A DNA stretch of 64,000 nucleotides from Ruminococcaceae bacterium Marseille-P2935 (GCA_900104565.1 LT629951.1:339501-403500), one strand, 5' to 3'; positions 1 to 9,497 are shown, counted from the stretch's first letter. Notes: generated by a model not told the origin, from the sequence alone. Made by a program: numbers and translations.

Positions 1-149
1 GCGCACAGCAGCAGCGCACCGCCCGTCAGCAGCACCGCAATTTGTTTTGTCACAAAAAACAGGGCTATGGTGATCCCGGACATGGAGAGGACAAGCCCCA
101 TTGCCACCCGGCCAAACAGCCGCTTTACCGAGAGGTTTTGAAACTTCAT
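1..149 (-). CDS. Sensor histidine kinase, N-terminal part only (cut by window edge)
   Basis: The reverse strand from an ATG at 147-149 encodes MKFQNLSVKRLFGRVAMG followed by a long hydrophobic stretch, then runs off the window. The start overlaps the stop of the upstream response regulator as ATGA, which is typical of translationally coupled regulator-kinase pairs. A basic N-terminus followed directly by a membrane segment fits the first helix of a sensor kinase. The catalytic domains are outside the window, so the kinase identity rests on context (inference) and on the membrane start (seen). Confidence 0.6.
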   Translation of the reverse strand, partial: MKFQNLSVKRLFGRVAMGLVLSMSGITIALFFVTKQIAVLLTGGALLLC

Positions 150-838
150 TTTGCCTCGCCTCCCGTCCATTGATAGCCCATGCCGTAAACAGTCTTGATG
201 TAGGGTGCGCCGCCGTCAGATTCAATCTTGCTGCGAATCCGGCTGATGGAGGTTGTCAGGGTGTGTTCGTCCACAAACCTCTCGTCTATATCCCACAGCT
301 TTTCCAAAAGCTGCCCACGGGTCAGCACTTGCCGGGGATTTTTGCGGAACAGGTTCAGCATTTTATACTCCATCGGGGATAGGGTCAGGGGCTTGCCGTT
401 TAGGGACGCCGTCTGCTCCGAGAAGTCCAGAAACAGCCGCCCGTCGTCGTAAATGTCCTTGGCCGGTTTGTGGTGTTCCAGCATAGCGAACATGGCTTTG
501 ATTTTTCGCTGCAAGGCCCCGATCACAAAGGGCTTTGTGATGTAGTCCACCGCGCCCACCTCATAGCCCCGTATCTGGTCGCTCTCCTGATCGTTGGCGG
601 TCAGGAATATTACGATGGTGTCCGGGTGCTGGGGCTTTATCAGCTTGCACAGCTCAAAACCGTTCCCATCTGGCAGGTTAATGTCCAACAGCACTAAATC
701 AAATTCCCGCTGGCGGATGGCGTCGGCTGCGGTTCTGGCATTTAGAGTAGAAGTCACGCCGTAGCCGTCTGCGGTCAGGTTATAGGCTAACATCTTATTC
801 AAAAAACTGTCGTCCTCGACAATTAAAATCTGCTTCAT
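146..838 (-). CDS. OmpR/PhoB-family response regulator
   Basis: A 230-residue two-domain regulator. The receiver domain (about residues 1-115) has the acidic pair in VEDD near residue 8, the phospho-acceptor Asp52 in LLDINLPDG, Thr80 and Lys102 (TKPF). A winged-helix DNA-binding domain follows (about 130-228), with the family's ending VYGMGYQW. I chose the ATG at 838 rather than an upstream in-frame start at 919. It gives the canonical MKQILIVEDD start and is preceded by GGAAGTGAGG at a good distance. It ends in an ATGA overlap with the kinase and so acts with it in phosphorelay control of transcription. The stimulus is not visible. Confidence 0.93.
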   Translation of the reverse strand: MKQILIVEDDSFLNKMLAYNLTADGYGVTSTLNARTAADAIRQREFDLVLLDINLPDGNGFELCKLIKPQHPDTIVIFLTANDQESDQIRGYEVGAVDYITKPFVIGALQRKIKAMFAMLEHHKPAKDIYDDGRLFLDFSEQTASLNGKPLTLSPMEYKMLNLFRKNPRQVLTRGQLLEKLWDIDERFVDEHTLTTSISRIRSKIESDGGAPYIKTVYGMGYQWTGGEAK

Positions 839-958
839 ATCCTCACTTCCTTTGCTTTTTGCAGATAGTATAACAGGCAAATGTCCGAGAATTGTTACAA
901 GGACAAATATATTTATCATTTTACAGCTTTTTTATGTGTACTGCAATTTTATAAAAGA

Positions 959-990
959 AAGGACAGCAGTATCATCAAATTGCTGTCCTT
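959..990 (-). terminator. Intrinsic terminator of the XRE remnant
   Basis: Perfect 10-bp inverted repeat AAGGACAGCA/TGCTGTCCTT with a 12-nt loop. On the reverse strand it is followed by a T-rich run, so it would end transcripts coming from the truncated XRE gene. Confidence 0.6.
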
Positions 991-1049
991 GCGGTTTATT
1001 ATAGCTGGTAGTGTATAAGCGTGGGTTCATCATATTTGGTGTGGTATCT

Positions 1050-1178
1050 TTAACTATGGGAAACTCCCGTTTCCCATTTTGAAATAGATTGCCGGGAGAT
1101 ACCAATTTTTTCAGCAAGCTCTGCTTGAGATAAATGCTTTTCTGCCCGAAGCTTTGCTATGTTTTCTCCTAAGGTCAT
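1050..1178 (-). pseudogene. Truncated XRE-family helix-turn-helix regulator
   Basis: From the ATG at 1178 the reverse strand encodes 42 residues that are an almost perfect start of a Cro/C1-type DNA-binding domain: MTLGENIAKLRAEKHLSQ, then AELAEKIGISRQSISKWETG. The reading frame stops four residues after KWETG. Family members continue with an acidic/proline linker, helices 4-5 and usually a membrane or dimerisation part. The other two frames downstream do not restore it, so this looks like a rearrangement rather than a single indel. A peptide with only the helix-turn-helix could still be made, but a relic is more likely. Confidence 0.7.
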
Positions 1179-1409
1179 ATAACCCCACCTTCCTTTGGCT
1201 TTAAGTATAACAAAAAAGCAGGAGGGAGTCGACCAACACGCCTTGAAATCATGGCAACCGGCAGTTGCAACAGACATTTTAATTTGTTTTGCCTACAAAA
1301 AATTGGCCGCGGAGGCCTTCTTAAACACCTGGACATAAAAAAGCGGTTTCCTATTTTATGGGGACATGCGCTTAAAAACCGCGGTGCATCTGCTATTACG
1401 ATGCAGTAT

Positions 1410-1466
1410 TTTGGTCATTTTACGTTATATGACCAAATTGTCACACAAAATGGTTCAAAATATTTT
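1410..1466 (+). promoter_or_regulatory. Promoter region of the response regulator with two overlapping dyads
   Basis: A perfect 9-bp inverted repeat TTTGGTCAT (1410-1418) / ATGACCAAA (1429-1437) overlaps TGACC-AAAT-TGTCA at 1430-1443. TTGTCA (1438-1443) lies 17 nt before TATTTT (1461-1466), a plausible weak sigma-A promoter for the gene starting at 1512. The second motif matches the one before the ABC transporter at 3188-3201 in 13 of 14 positions, which argues for a shared regulator-binding site. Confidence 0.55.
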
Positions 1467-1511
1467 ATAATAAAAATATCTTTTCCAATTATGTTGCTGG
1501 GAGGGTTGGTT

Positions 1512-2195
1512 GTGAAAATTTTATTGGTAGAGGATGACCGCACCATAGCCTCTGGGCTGGAATATTCCCTGCAAACCGAAGGGTATGAGGTGATGGTTTG
1601 CGAAAACTGTGCTCAGGCGGAAAAGGAAATAGCGACAGGGGAATATGCCCTGTATTTATTGGACCTTACACTGCCGGACGGATCGGGTTATGACCTTTGT
1701 CGAAAAGCCAAAGGGTTTTCGGATGTACCGGTCATTTTTCTGACCGCCTGTGACGAGGAAGTGAGCGTGGTGATGGGGCTGGATATGGGGGCGGACGACT
1801 ATGTTACCAAACCCTTCCGCTTAAGAGAACTACTCAGCCGAATCAAATCGGTTTTGCGCCGGGCAAACCGGATTCCTGCCGACCCGGCGGTGTTGAATTT
1901 TGGGAACCTGACCATTCAACCACAAAAAGCTATGGTGCTTGTAAATGGCAAAGAGGTAGCGCTTACGGCGTTAGAATACCGGCTGCTGCTTACCTTTGCT
2001 GCTCATCCAGGCCAAATTTTAACCCGTTCACAGCTATTGGAAGGTATTTGGGACATTGCGGGAAACTTTGTCAACGACAACACCCTTTCGGTATACATTA
2101 AGCGCCTGCGGGAAAAGCTGGCAGAAGCTGGGGATGCTGAACGAATTGCAACCGTACGCGGGTTAGGGTACCGTATGGAGGGGGAATCATGTTGA
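1512..2195 (+). CDS. OmpR-family response regulator of the ABC-transporter module (BceR/VanR-like)
   Basis: A 227-residue regulator. The receiver domain starts VKILLVEDD, with phospho-acceptor Asp51 in LLDLTLPDG and Lys100 in VTKPF. The C-terminal winged helix ends IATVRGLGYRME. I chose GTG at 1512, preceded by GGGAGG at 7 nt. An ATG at 1491 would add seven unusual residues. Its stop overlaps the kinase start by 7 nt. Its place directly ahead of a short-loop kinase and an FtsX-type ABC exporter resembles antimicrobial-peptide sensing modules. It probably activates the transporter promoter through the dyads at 1430 and 3188 (inference). Confidence 0.93.
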   Translation: MKILLVEDDRTIASGLEYSLQTEGYEVMVCENCAQAEKEIATGEYALYLLDLTLPDGSGYDLCRKAKGFSDVPVIFLTACDEEVSVVMGLDMGADDYVTKPFRLRELLSRIKSVLRRANRIPADPAVLNFGNLTIQPQKAMVLVNGKEVALTALEYRLLLTFAAHPGQILTRSQLLEGIWDIAGNFVNDNTLSVYIKRLREKLAEAGDAERIATVRGLGYRMEGESC

Positions 2196-3190
2196 AAAAC
2201 CGGGAGATCAGACTGTTTTTCGGGGGCTATTTTGTATTGTCAGCGCTTACGGCGGGCTTTTGCTTTTATTTTAGTGCCCCGGCCGGCTGGGCGTGCCTGG
2301 CGTTGGCGCTGATTCTGGGGGAAGGGTTCTGGCTGTTTACCTGGTGGAGATACCAGCAAATCAGGCGGTTATCCTCTTATTTGGCAAGCGTCTATTCCGG
2401 TGGCGAGGCACTGGATATTCGGGACAACCGGGAAGGCGAATTGAGCATTTTAAAAAATGATATTTACAAAATTACCCGTGTACTTACCCGGCAGGCAGAA
2501 CTATTGCACCAGGATAAAGATTATCTGGCCGAGGCGCTGGGGAATATTTCGCATCAGCTTAAAACACCCCTGACCAGCCTTTATGTTATGACCGACCTGC
2601 TGAAAGCGCCCGGCCTTCCGCAGGAAAAACGTCAGGAGTTTTTAACCCGCACCACCGACCAGCTGGACAGAATACAGTGGCTGGTTGCCTCGCTGCTCAA
2701 ACTGTCGCGCATTGACGCTGCAGTGGTGACTTTTAAAAAAGAACCGGTGATGATAACCGAGCTGCTGAACCGGGCAGTGGCACCCTTCGAGATTCCAATG
2801 GAAGCGAAGGAAATTCAGCTAACCAAAACTGGTGATGCGGCGCTTTGCTGGACAGGCGATATGAGCTGGACCGCCGAAGCTGTGGGGAATATCATTAAAA
2901 ATTGCGTGGAACATACCCCACAGGGCGGCAGCATTTGGGTTGACTGTGTAGAAAACCCGCTGCATACCGAAATTTCCATTACCGACAATGGCCCGGGCAT
3001 CCCGCTCAGGGACCTGCCGTTTTTATTCCAGCGGTTTTATAAAGGCGAAAACGCCGGGGCGGACAGCGTAGGAATCGGCCTTGCTATGGCAAAGACTATT
3101 TTGCAAAGCCAGAATGCAGACGTTTTTGCAGAAAACCTGCCCCGGGGAGGCGCAAAATTTACCATCAAGCTATATAAGCAGGTTGTGTGA
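2189..3190 (+). CDS. Sensor histidine kinase with short extracytoplasmic loop (BceS-like)
   Basis: 333 residues. Two membrane segments (about 11-30 and 33-52) are separated by only a few residues, so there is almost no external sensing domain. A cytoplasmic linker leads to the H-box SHQLKTPLT (His122), N-box VGNIIKNCVEH (about 232-242), DNGPG (266-270) and GIGLAM (295-300). These define an intact HisKA/HATPase kinase. Kinases of this shape usually sense through a partner FtsX-type ABC permease, and such a transporter follows directly. The start overlaps the regulator by 7 nt. Autophosphorylation at His122 and transfer to Asp51 of the regulator is the expected reaction. Confidence 0.93.
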   Translation: MLKNREIRLFFGGYFVLSALTAGFCFYFSAPAGWACLALALILGEGFWLFTWWRYQQIRRLSSYLASVYSGGEALDIRDNREGELSILKNDIYKITRVLTRQAELLHQDKDYLAEALGNISHQLKTPLTSLYVMTDLLKAPGLPQEKRQEFLTRTTDQLDRIQWLVASLLKLSRIDAAVVTFKKEPVMITELLNRAVAPFEIPMEAKEIQLTKTGDAALCWTGDMSWTAEAVGNIIKNCVEHTPQGGSIWVDCVENPLHTEISITDNGPGIPLRDLPFLFQRFYKGENAGADSVGIGLAMAKTILQSQNADVFAENLPRGGAKFTIKLYKQVV

Positions 3191-3201
3191 CAAAATTGTC
3201 A
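3188..3201 (+). promoter_or_regulatory. BceR-like inverted repeat before the ABC transporter
   Basis: TGACA-AAAT-TGTCA, perfect 5-bp arms with a 4-nt centre, overlapping the kinase stop codon and 73 bp before the ATPase start. It differs by one base from the 1430-1443 site. The arrangement resembles the TNACA-N4-TGTAA box known for BceR-type regulators. It suggests a second, induced promoter inside the module, although no strong -10 is visible. Confidence 0.55.
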
Positions 3202-3273
3202 TCTGTACCGTCACCGCAGAGTCATTTGGTTGCAGTAAGATGAGCACAGTAAAAAAACAGGAGGTAAACTAAA

Positions 3274-3957
3274 ATGGAATTACTGCGGGTACAGCACCTG
3301 TGCAAAAGCTATGGAGAGGGAGAGGCCAAAATTGATGCGCTGAGAGACATAAGCTTTTCAGTGCAAAAGGGCGAATTTGTAGCGATTGTGGGGCCTTCAG
3401 GCTCTGGAAAAAGTACCTTGCTTCATATTTTGGGCGGAGTTGACAGCCCTACTTCCGGAAAAGTATATGTGGACGGCACCGATGTTTACGGTTTAAACGA
3501 GACTGCCCTGGCGGTTTTTCGCCGCCGCCAGATCGGGCTGATCTATCAATTCTACAATTTAATTCCGGTGCTGAACGTACAGGAAAACCTGACCCTTCCC
3601 CTATTGCTGGATGACCGCAAGGTGGATAACGGCCAGCTGAACCGGCTGGTTCATACCCTTGGGCTGGCAGACAGGCTAAAGCACCTGCCCAACCAGTTGT
3701 CCGGCGGGCAGCAGCAGCGGGTAAGCATTGGCCGCGCTTTAATTGCAAGCCCTGCCCTGGTTCTGGCAGATGAGCCTACGGGAAACCTGGACAGCAAAAA
3801 CAGCGGGGAGATTATTGCGCTGCTCAAAGAGTTTCACCAAAACCTGAACCAGACGCTGATTATAATTACCCATGACGAGCGGATTGCACTGCAGGCTGAC
3901 CGGATTATTGCAATTGAAGATGGAGCCATTGCCCGTGACGAGGTGATCCGGCCATGA
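3274..3957 (+). CDS. ABC transporter ATP-binding protein (MacB/LolD/BceA type)
   Basis: 227 residues, the normal length for this family. Walker A GPSGSGKST is at 40-48, the Q-loop is near IYQFYNLIP (about 90-98), the signature LSGGQQQR is at 142-149, Walker B ALVLADEP at 161-168, and the switch His is in ITHDE. The gene follows AGGAGG and overlaps the permease start by 4 nt (ATGA). It powers the large FtsX-type permease next door. Such pairs work as exporters, mechanotransmission pumps or target-protection systems against membrane-active peptides. The substrate cannot be read from the sequence. Confidence 0.95.
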   Translation: MELLRVQHLCKSYGEGEAKIDALRDISFSVQKGEFVAIVGPSGSGKSTLLHILGGVDSPTSGKVYVDGTDVYGLNETALAVFRRRQIGLIYQFYNLIPVLNVQENLTLPLLLDDRKVDNGQLNRLVHTLGLADRLKHLPNQLSGGQQQRVSIGRALIASPALVLADEPTGNLDSKNSGEIIALLKEFHQNLNQTLIIITHDERIALQADRIIAIEDGAIARDEVIRP

Positions 3958-6542
3958 ATGTCATTAAAAAGCTGACCCTGCGCTATATGTCGCAGAATAA
4001 AAAACGAACCTTAGTTACTGTAATGGGCACCATTGTTTCGGTGGCAATGATCACCGCAGTGGCGGTGATTGCAGCGTCTTTTATGGATTTGATGCAGCGC
4101 ACCGTTATAGAAACCAGTGGGAAATGGCAGATTCAAATTGAAAATATACCGGGCAAAAATCTTTCATCTGCTTTTGACCAGCCGGGAATTGACGCGGCCA
4201 GCGCCATATATGAAAGCGGTTTGGCAAAGCTTCCCCAAAGCGCCGACTCGCGGCGCGGGTATCTGCTGTTAACCCAGGCAGCCGGGCAGATTGACGTATC
4301 TTATCCAGTAGAGCTGGAGGAGGGGCGTTTTGCCCAGAACAGCAGCGAGCTGGTCATATCCCGGGAATTTTTAAATACCTCGGGCAACCGCTGGGGGGTA
4401 GGAGACCGGATTAAGCTGGAGACCGGTCGGCTTTTTGTCGATTATGAAGAAGAGGACGGCGAGCAAGTCCGCCGCATTTTGGGCAGCCAGGATGCGCTGA
4501 CTGGGGAAGAACAGTGGGAAAGCGCGGGAGAAAAAGAGTATACCATTGTTGGTATTGCGCGCATGGGGCAACAGTTGGAGCCCACCTGGCGGGCGTGGTA
4601 CACCGGCTTGACAGCTATGGAAGAAACTCTGCCTGAAGATTCCACCCTCATTATGCGGTTTTGGATTGACCACCCGGACAAGACGATTTATCGGGTTGGG
4701 GAAAATTTGCAAAACCGGTTGGGCGCCAATGTGCTCAGCTACAATAACCAGCTGCTTTTTTATGCGGGGCTTTCGAACAATGCCGAGCTGGTAGTGATTT
4801 TAACCATGATTATTGGCATTATTTCCACGGTTATTTTGGTGGGCTCGGTCAGCCTCATTTATAATGCGTTCTGTATTACCCTTTCAGAGCGCAGCCGTAC
4901 CCTGGGCATGCTGGCCAGCGTGGGCGCGACAAAAAGGCAAAAAAGGGGCAGCGTGTTTTTTGAAGCTGCCGTGATTGGTATTATATCCATCCCCCTTGGC
5001 GTCCTATTCGGGATTCTTGGAATTGGAATCACCTTTGCACTGATTAACCCTGTGGTGCAGGGTGTGTTCAGTACCGCGCAAACCTTAAGTGTGGTGCTGC
5101 CGGTTCCAGTGCTGCTGGCAGCCGTGGCGTTCTCTGTTGTGGTACTTTTTGTTTCCGCCTGGATCCCCGCTCGCCGGGCGTCAAGAATTACCCCCATTGA
5201 AGCGATCCGGGGCAATCAGGAGCTGAAAATCAGTGCCCGACAGATCAGGACCTCCTCCGTTACCCGCAAAATTTTTGGGTTTGAAGCCGAGCTGGGGCTT
5301 AAAAATATTAAGCGCAGCAAAAACCGCTACCGTGCCACACTGTTTTCGCTTATCATCAGTGTAGTGCTGTTTTTAACCGCTTCCACCTTCACCTTTTACT
5401 TGAGCAGAACCTATGAAATGGCACAAACTCAGGTGCAGTTTGATATTGCCTGTTATTTTAGCCTGGACGATGTGCAGCAGCGCCAGGAGCTTGTAAGCAG
5501 ATTGTCAGAAGCCCAAGGATCGGACGGTATAACGGTAAGCGAAGAAATGTACTTTTTTGCAAAAGTACCGCCTGGCCAGCTTAGCCCTGCAGTGGCAGAA
5601 CGTATGAAAAACTGGGGGGAGAAAAACGCCGAGCTGATGGTGCACATCCTTTCGCTGGATGATGCAGCCCTCAAAGAATTTGGGGAAGAAGCAAAGGTAG
5701 CTGTGGAAGAGCTGCATAGCAACGAGCTGAAGGGAATTTTAATTAGCCCCATCACCTTAAAAGAGGGAAGCAGCATGAGCGAGATAGCACAGCTGCGTGA
5801 ACCGGTTGGAACAACACTGCATCTGCTGCCCTGGTCGGCGGAAGGTGCCCGGGGCGAAATACAAATTATTGCCCAGACGCCCCAGGTGCCTACCCCTGTC
5901 AGCAATATTCAAGAGGATTACAAGCAGGTGTACCTAGTAACTTCCCAGCAGGCGCTGGATGCCTGGTACAGCAAAAATGGGGAAGACACTGCCCGGCAAT
6001 ATGTCGCCCTGTTCCTCGCTAAACAGCCTACCGACCTTTACAACAACCTGAGCGGGCTTTCCAGTGAATTCCCCGCTGCAAACATGAATATTTTTAATAT
6101 GGCAGAAAACCGCGGGGTATACCAGCAGATGATGATTATGGCGTCGGTTTTCCTGTATGGGTTTGTTGCGCTTATCACCATGGTCTGCACGGCCAATATT
6201 TTCAACACCATATCAACAGGGGTAGCGCTGCGCAGCCGGGAGTTTGCAATGCTGTATTCGGTGGGTATTTCCCCCAAAAAATTCGACCGTATGCTCCGCT
6301 ATGAGAGCTGGTTTTATGGCATGAAGGCGCTTCTTTATGGACTTCCTATCAGTGTGTTGCTGGGCGTCTGGATTTATAACATTTTGCAGGGAATGTTCTC
6401 CTTCCCGTTTAGCCTGCCGCTGGGCAACTACCTTGCCGCAGTTGCCGGGGTATTCCTGCTGGTTAGCCTTACCATGTGGTATTCGGTACGCAAAGTGAAA
6501 CGTGCCGACATTATGGATGTTTTGAAAAACGAAAATCTGTAA
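3954..6542 (+). CDS. FtsX/MacB-type ABC permease, two FtsX domains (862 aa)
   Basis: 862 residues. There is a membrane helix near residues 20-40 and a large extracytoplasmic region (about 45-270). An FtsX core with three helices follows (about 275-410), ending in the coupling-helix-like SAWIPARRASRITPIEAIR. A second membrane helix is at about 460, a second external region at about 480-710, and a final FtsX core ends WYSVRKVKRADIMDVLKNENL. Two copies of the core in one chain match the LolE-like/duplicated FtsX class, larger than a classical BceB. It forms the transporter with the ATPase at 3274 and probably supplies the sensory input to the short-loop kinase (inference from family behaviour). 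Confidence 0.9.
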   Translation: MNVIKKLTLRYMSQNKKRTLVTVMGTIVSVAMITAVAVIAASFMDLMQRTVIETSGKWQIQIENIPGKNLSSAFDQPGIDAASAIYESGLAKLPQSADSRRGYLLLTQAAGQIDVSYPVELEEGRFAQNSSELVISREFLNTSGNRWGVGDRIKLETGRLFVDYEEEDGEQVRRILGSQDALTGEEQWESAGEKEYTIVGIARMGQQLEPTWRAWYTGLTAMEETLPEDSTLIMRFWIDHPDKTIYRVGENLQNRLGANVLSYNNQLLFYAGLSNNAELVVILTMIIGIISTVILVGSVSLIYNAFCITLSERSRTLGMLASVGATKRQKRGSVFFEAAVIGIISIPLGVLFGILGIGITFALINPVVQGVFSTAQTLSVVLPVPVLLAAVAFSVVVLFVSAWIPARRASRITPIEAIRGNQELKISARQIRTSSVTRKIFGFEAELGLKNIKRSKNRYRATLFSLIISVVLFLTASTFTFYLSRTYEMAQTQVQFDIACYFSLDDVQQRQELVSRLSEAQGSDGITVSEEMYFFAKVPPGQLSPAVAERMKNWGEKNAELMVHILSLDDAALKEFGEEAKVAVEELHSNELKGILISPITLKEGSSMSEIAQLREPVGTTLHLLPWSAEGARGEIQIIAQTPQVPTPVSNIQEDYKQVYLVTSQQALDAWYSKNGEDTARQYVALFLAKQPTDLYNNLSGLSSEFPAANMNIFNMAENRGVYQQMMIMASVFLYGFVALITMVCTANIFNTISTGVALRSREFAMLYSVGISPKKFDRMLRYESWFYGMKALLYGLPISVLLGVWIYNILQGMFSFPFSLPLGNYLAAVAGVFLLVSLTMWYSVRKVKRADIMDVLKNENL

Positions 6543-7491
6543 TGATTGCTTGGTTGCCCAAAAAGAAACCTTAAAAAACCATACGCAGGGCTCCAAAATA
6601 AGCATTTATTGGAGACATACTTTTTAAAAGGGCCTAGCAGCCGTATGGCGGAAAAGGTGGGAATTCCCCAAGCAGATTCGAATTTTTTTACACCACCGCG
6701 CCGCCCCCTAAAAAAGGCTACATTTTGAAAAGCCCAATGCCTTTATGCACTGCCCTTGTGGACGGCATATCCATAGGGCGCTGAATCATCGCTCCAAACC
6801 GGAATTTGCAGAAGCTGTTGGCGATGCAGGTGATTTGGCTGCTTGCACAAAGCATACGATACCGGCTTTGAAGAATTGGAATTCTCAAATGCTCCTGTTT
6901 ACTGGAAGCAACCAAACATCAAAAAGCGCCGTCCTTGACAGGAACGGCGCTTTTTTGTAGGATAACCGTATAGCTTAACGATTCACTTTTACTGTGGCGT
7001 ATTTTACGAAAACTATTGCGGACAGTATTCATAAAGCATCAGGATGGGAGCCGATAGGCGAATCGACTGCGTATCATTTTTTATAAAACAGGGTGCTAAG
7101 CTTTTGGCTTTATGGTAAGCGGTACTGCACTGCCGTAGGAAGTTTTAAATTGTCATCCCTTAGGCATTGCCAAGCGGGGGCATAATTTTTTAATAAAGCA
7201 GCCAGGAGAAACTAAATACTGGTTTTACACCGAAAAGTCGTATGGAAAGTAGCAATATGCTTGAAAAGATAATGGTTTTCCTGTTCTGCTTCCCTTCACA
7301 TAAAAGTTTCGGTCCTGTCCTGATAGCGCATATTTTGGCGGGCAGCTGCTTTTCAATAGCCTATTCCAGAAGTTTTATGGCTGGTGGATTAACATGGCTA
7401 AGCTGTAACATGCCTTTCGGGGGGTGTAGCCCGGGTTTCCCCTGGCTATGATGGGGGTAATTCCCTTTTTCCATCGATAATTGGAGGCACT
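6543..7491. other. 949-bp intergenic region without a supported gene
   Basis: Only short open frames without ribosome sites or recognisable motifs are present. The one clear element is the terminator hairpin at 6921-6956. The rest may be decayed sequence. Confidence 0.5.
6921..6956. terminator. Bidirectional intrinsic terminator
   Basis: GCGCCGT (6926-6932) pairs with ACGGCGC (6944-6950), flanked by A5 on the left and T6 on the right, so it can stop transcription from either side. It lies 380 bp after the permease gene. Confidence 0.8.
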
Positions 7492-8229
7492 ATGAGTTTT
7501 ACTGTTTTAAAATGTATTGCTATTTTCACCATGCTGATCGACCATATTGGAGTGTTGTTTGGAGGAAGCCATACACTTTTTATGCGGCTGATTGGCAGGG
7601 TTGCAGCGCCTGTGTTTCTGTTTGGCATTGCAAACGGGTACCGCCACACCAAAAATGTACGCCGCTACGCTTTGCGTATTCTGGTATTTGCATTGGCTTC
7701 TCAGCTGCCTTACCTGTTTTTTTTACAGCAACAGGCAGTTGTTGAAGCAGAGAAGTTTTTCTGGCAGCAAGCACCTCTTAATTTTTTATTTACCCTGGGT
7801 CTGGGGCTTATCTCTACCTGGGCGTATCACAGGGTGGGCCAGAAGCATAGCCAACTTGCGGGCTTTTTGACTGCATTACTGCCCGCCCTGGCGGGTGAAG
7901 TGCTGCGGGCAGAAGGCGGGGCAGCCTATGTTTTGCTGGTTTTGCTTTTTGATTTGACCATGGGACTTCCGGTTTGGAAAAAAGCCTTGCTCTGGCTGCC
8001 GGTTTTTCCGGTTATTTTTAGCGGGGCTTTGTTTTCGCTTTTTGTTTCACCAGGGCAGTTTGACCCGGGGTTGATGTTCGTTTGTGCGTTCGGGCCCTAT
8101 TTGGGCGCTTTGGTTACCTTTTTTTATAACGGCAAAAAAGGTTCCGACAATAAGTGGATGCAATATGCTGTTTATGCGTTTTATCCGGTACATTTATTCA
8201 TATTGGCGGCTGCGAAAGCCCTGCTTTAG
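7492..8229 (+). CDS. TraX-like multi-pass membrane protein
   Basis: 245 residues with seven to eight hydrophobic segments. The opening MSFTVLKCIAIFTMLIDHIG and the nearby LIGRVAAPVFLFGIANGY are characteristic of the TraX family. That family was first described as the F-pilin acetylase and is widespread as a chromosomal membrane protein of unclear role in Firmicutes; it is related to membrane acyltransferases. The start follows GGAGGCACT. The gene stands alone and its stop lies within a terminator hairpin. I infer an acyl-transfer type activity only from the family; there are no conjugation genes nearby. Confidence 0.8.
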   Translation: MSFTVLKCIAIFTMLIDHIGVLFGGSHTLFMRLIGRVAAPVFLFGIANGYRHTKNVRRYALRILVFALASQLPYLFFLQQQAVVEAEKFFWQQAPLNFLFTLGLGLISTWAYHRVGQKHSQLAGFLTALLPALAGEVLRAEGGAAYVLLVLLFDLTMGLPVWKKALLWLPVFPVIFSGALFSLFVSPGQFDPGLMFVCAFGPYLGALVTFFYNGKKGSDNKWMQYAVYAFYPVHLFILAAAKALL

Positions 8230-8239
8230 TGCGGGGCTT
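8216..8239 (+). terminator. Intrinsic terminator overlapping the TraX-like stop codon
   Basis: AAGCCC pairs with GGGCTT around the TAG stop, followed by a TTTTATT tract. Confidence 0.65.
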
Positions 8240-8660
8240 TTATTGTGTTCATATACAGCCACCGGCTATGCGGCGTCTGCCTCTCCTACGGCCATAACAT
8301 GCGTATGCTAAAAAACGGCCGCATATAAAAATTCCATACACCAATTATTTTGTATTTTTGGTGGTGCAGGAAAAAAGCTGATGCCAGATAAGCCGGCAGA
8401 TGTATAAAGGTGACCTGTAGCATTGCTGTTGACCAGCGGTTTGCTTTGGAAAATGCCTAGGACTGTTTTGGTGCGCTGCAGTACAGGTGTTTTCACCACT
8501 GCTGACAGGATATGCAGGGGGCAGCAGGTTTGGCCCTGCTTTAACGCAGGGCATTTACTGTGCAGGAGTACAGCAACACATATCCTAAAAGAATGCGCAG
8601 GGCAGGCCGGCTTACACAGCTGACGCCGTTAGCAGCAGCTCTTATACGGCCGAACTGTAT
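8240..8660. other. Gap of about 420 bp, no supported gene
   Basis: Several short frames on both strands lack ribosome sites and known motifs. Nothing identifiable is seen. Confidence 0.5.
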
Positions 8661-9497
8661 TTACAGGACGGTACCGCTGGACGTATATTGAACAGATAAT
8701 TTAAGCAGGTAATTGTCGTAGCCCTGTACCGTTAGCTCGTCCAGCAGAACATCTTCGTAAAAATATTCCCCCAAACTATAATTGTTTTGTTTTGCGTAGT
8801 CCAGCAGTTGCTGGTAGGCGCTCCTGGCGGAATCAAACCCTCCCTGATGATAAATGGTCAGATAAAACCCGGCGGGCTTTATCTGCAGCGGAAGGTGGCC
8901 CTTTTTATGGAAGATACGGGTATAAAAGCAATGGTAGGCTTCCCAATGGCCGCAGGTGACCTGTTGGGTTCGTTTTAACCCGCCAATTGCATACGGGCTG
9001 AATATTCCATTTTGTTTACAAAACAGAACGTGCTGTGAAATGCACAGTGCCATGGATTTTTCGTCTTTTCCAGGGGGAGCGGAAACCACCAGGAACTCCT
9101 CCTGGCACTCCTCCTTTTGAATTTTACCTGGAATAACCTGCAAGGCGCTTTGTGTGATCTTTACTTTTTGGCGAACAAAACCGCGTATACGCTTTAACTG
9201 TTCCATTTTCTGGGTAATTTCCTGCTCTTCCCTTTTCAGCAGCGCCACAAATTCTTTGGGGCTGCGCTGCTGCAGGTATGCTTTGATTTGTGATAAAGGC
9301 ATATCCAGTTCTTTCAGCATAGTAATTACGCTGAATACATCCAATTGAGCGGAAGAATAATAACGGTATCCATTTGCTTTTTTTATTTCGGGGGAAAACA
9401 CGCCTATTTCATCATAATGGAATAAGGTGTGTTTGCTAACGCCGCAAAGCCGGGCAAATTCGCCCGTAGTGAATGCCGCTTTGGAATGCTGGTCCAT
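8661..9497 (-). CDS. MerR-family regulator with GyrI-like effector domain (BmrR-like)
   Basis: 278 residues. The N-terminal winged helix-turn-helix (about 8-80) contains [20 protein letters not shown], then the wing [14 protein letters not shown] helical linker (about 85-120) follows, then a C-terminal region (about 130-275) with the length and pattern of a GyrI-like small-molecule-binding domain. I chose the ATG at 9497, preceded by GGAG; the open frame runs further upstream without domain content. The gene is divergent from a MATE efflux pump whose promoter has the hallmarks of MerR control (10130-10160). A role as drug-responsive activator of that pump is a strong inference. Confidence 0.92.
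   Translation of the reverse strand: MDQHSKAAFTTGEFARLCGVSKHTLFHYDEIGVFSPEIKKANGYRYYSSAQLDVFSVITMLKELDMPLSQIKAYLQQRSPKEFVALLKREEQEITQKMEQLKRIRGFVRQKVKITQSALQVIPGKIQKEECQEEFLVVSAPPGKDEKSMALCISQHVLFCKQNGIFSPYAIGGLKRTQQVTCGHWEAYHCFYTRIFHKKGHLPLQIKPAGFYLTIYHQGGFDSARSAYQQLLDYAKQNNYSLGEYFYEDVLLDELTVQGYDNYLLKLSVQYTSSGTVL

Noticed and set aside
1251-1511. Longer version of the response regulator beginning at 1251 or 1491
   Set aside because: The upstream part has no homology, contains the promoter and dyads, and the GTG at 1512 has the correct family start and ribosome site.
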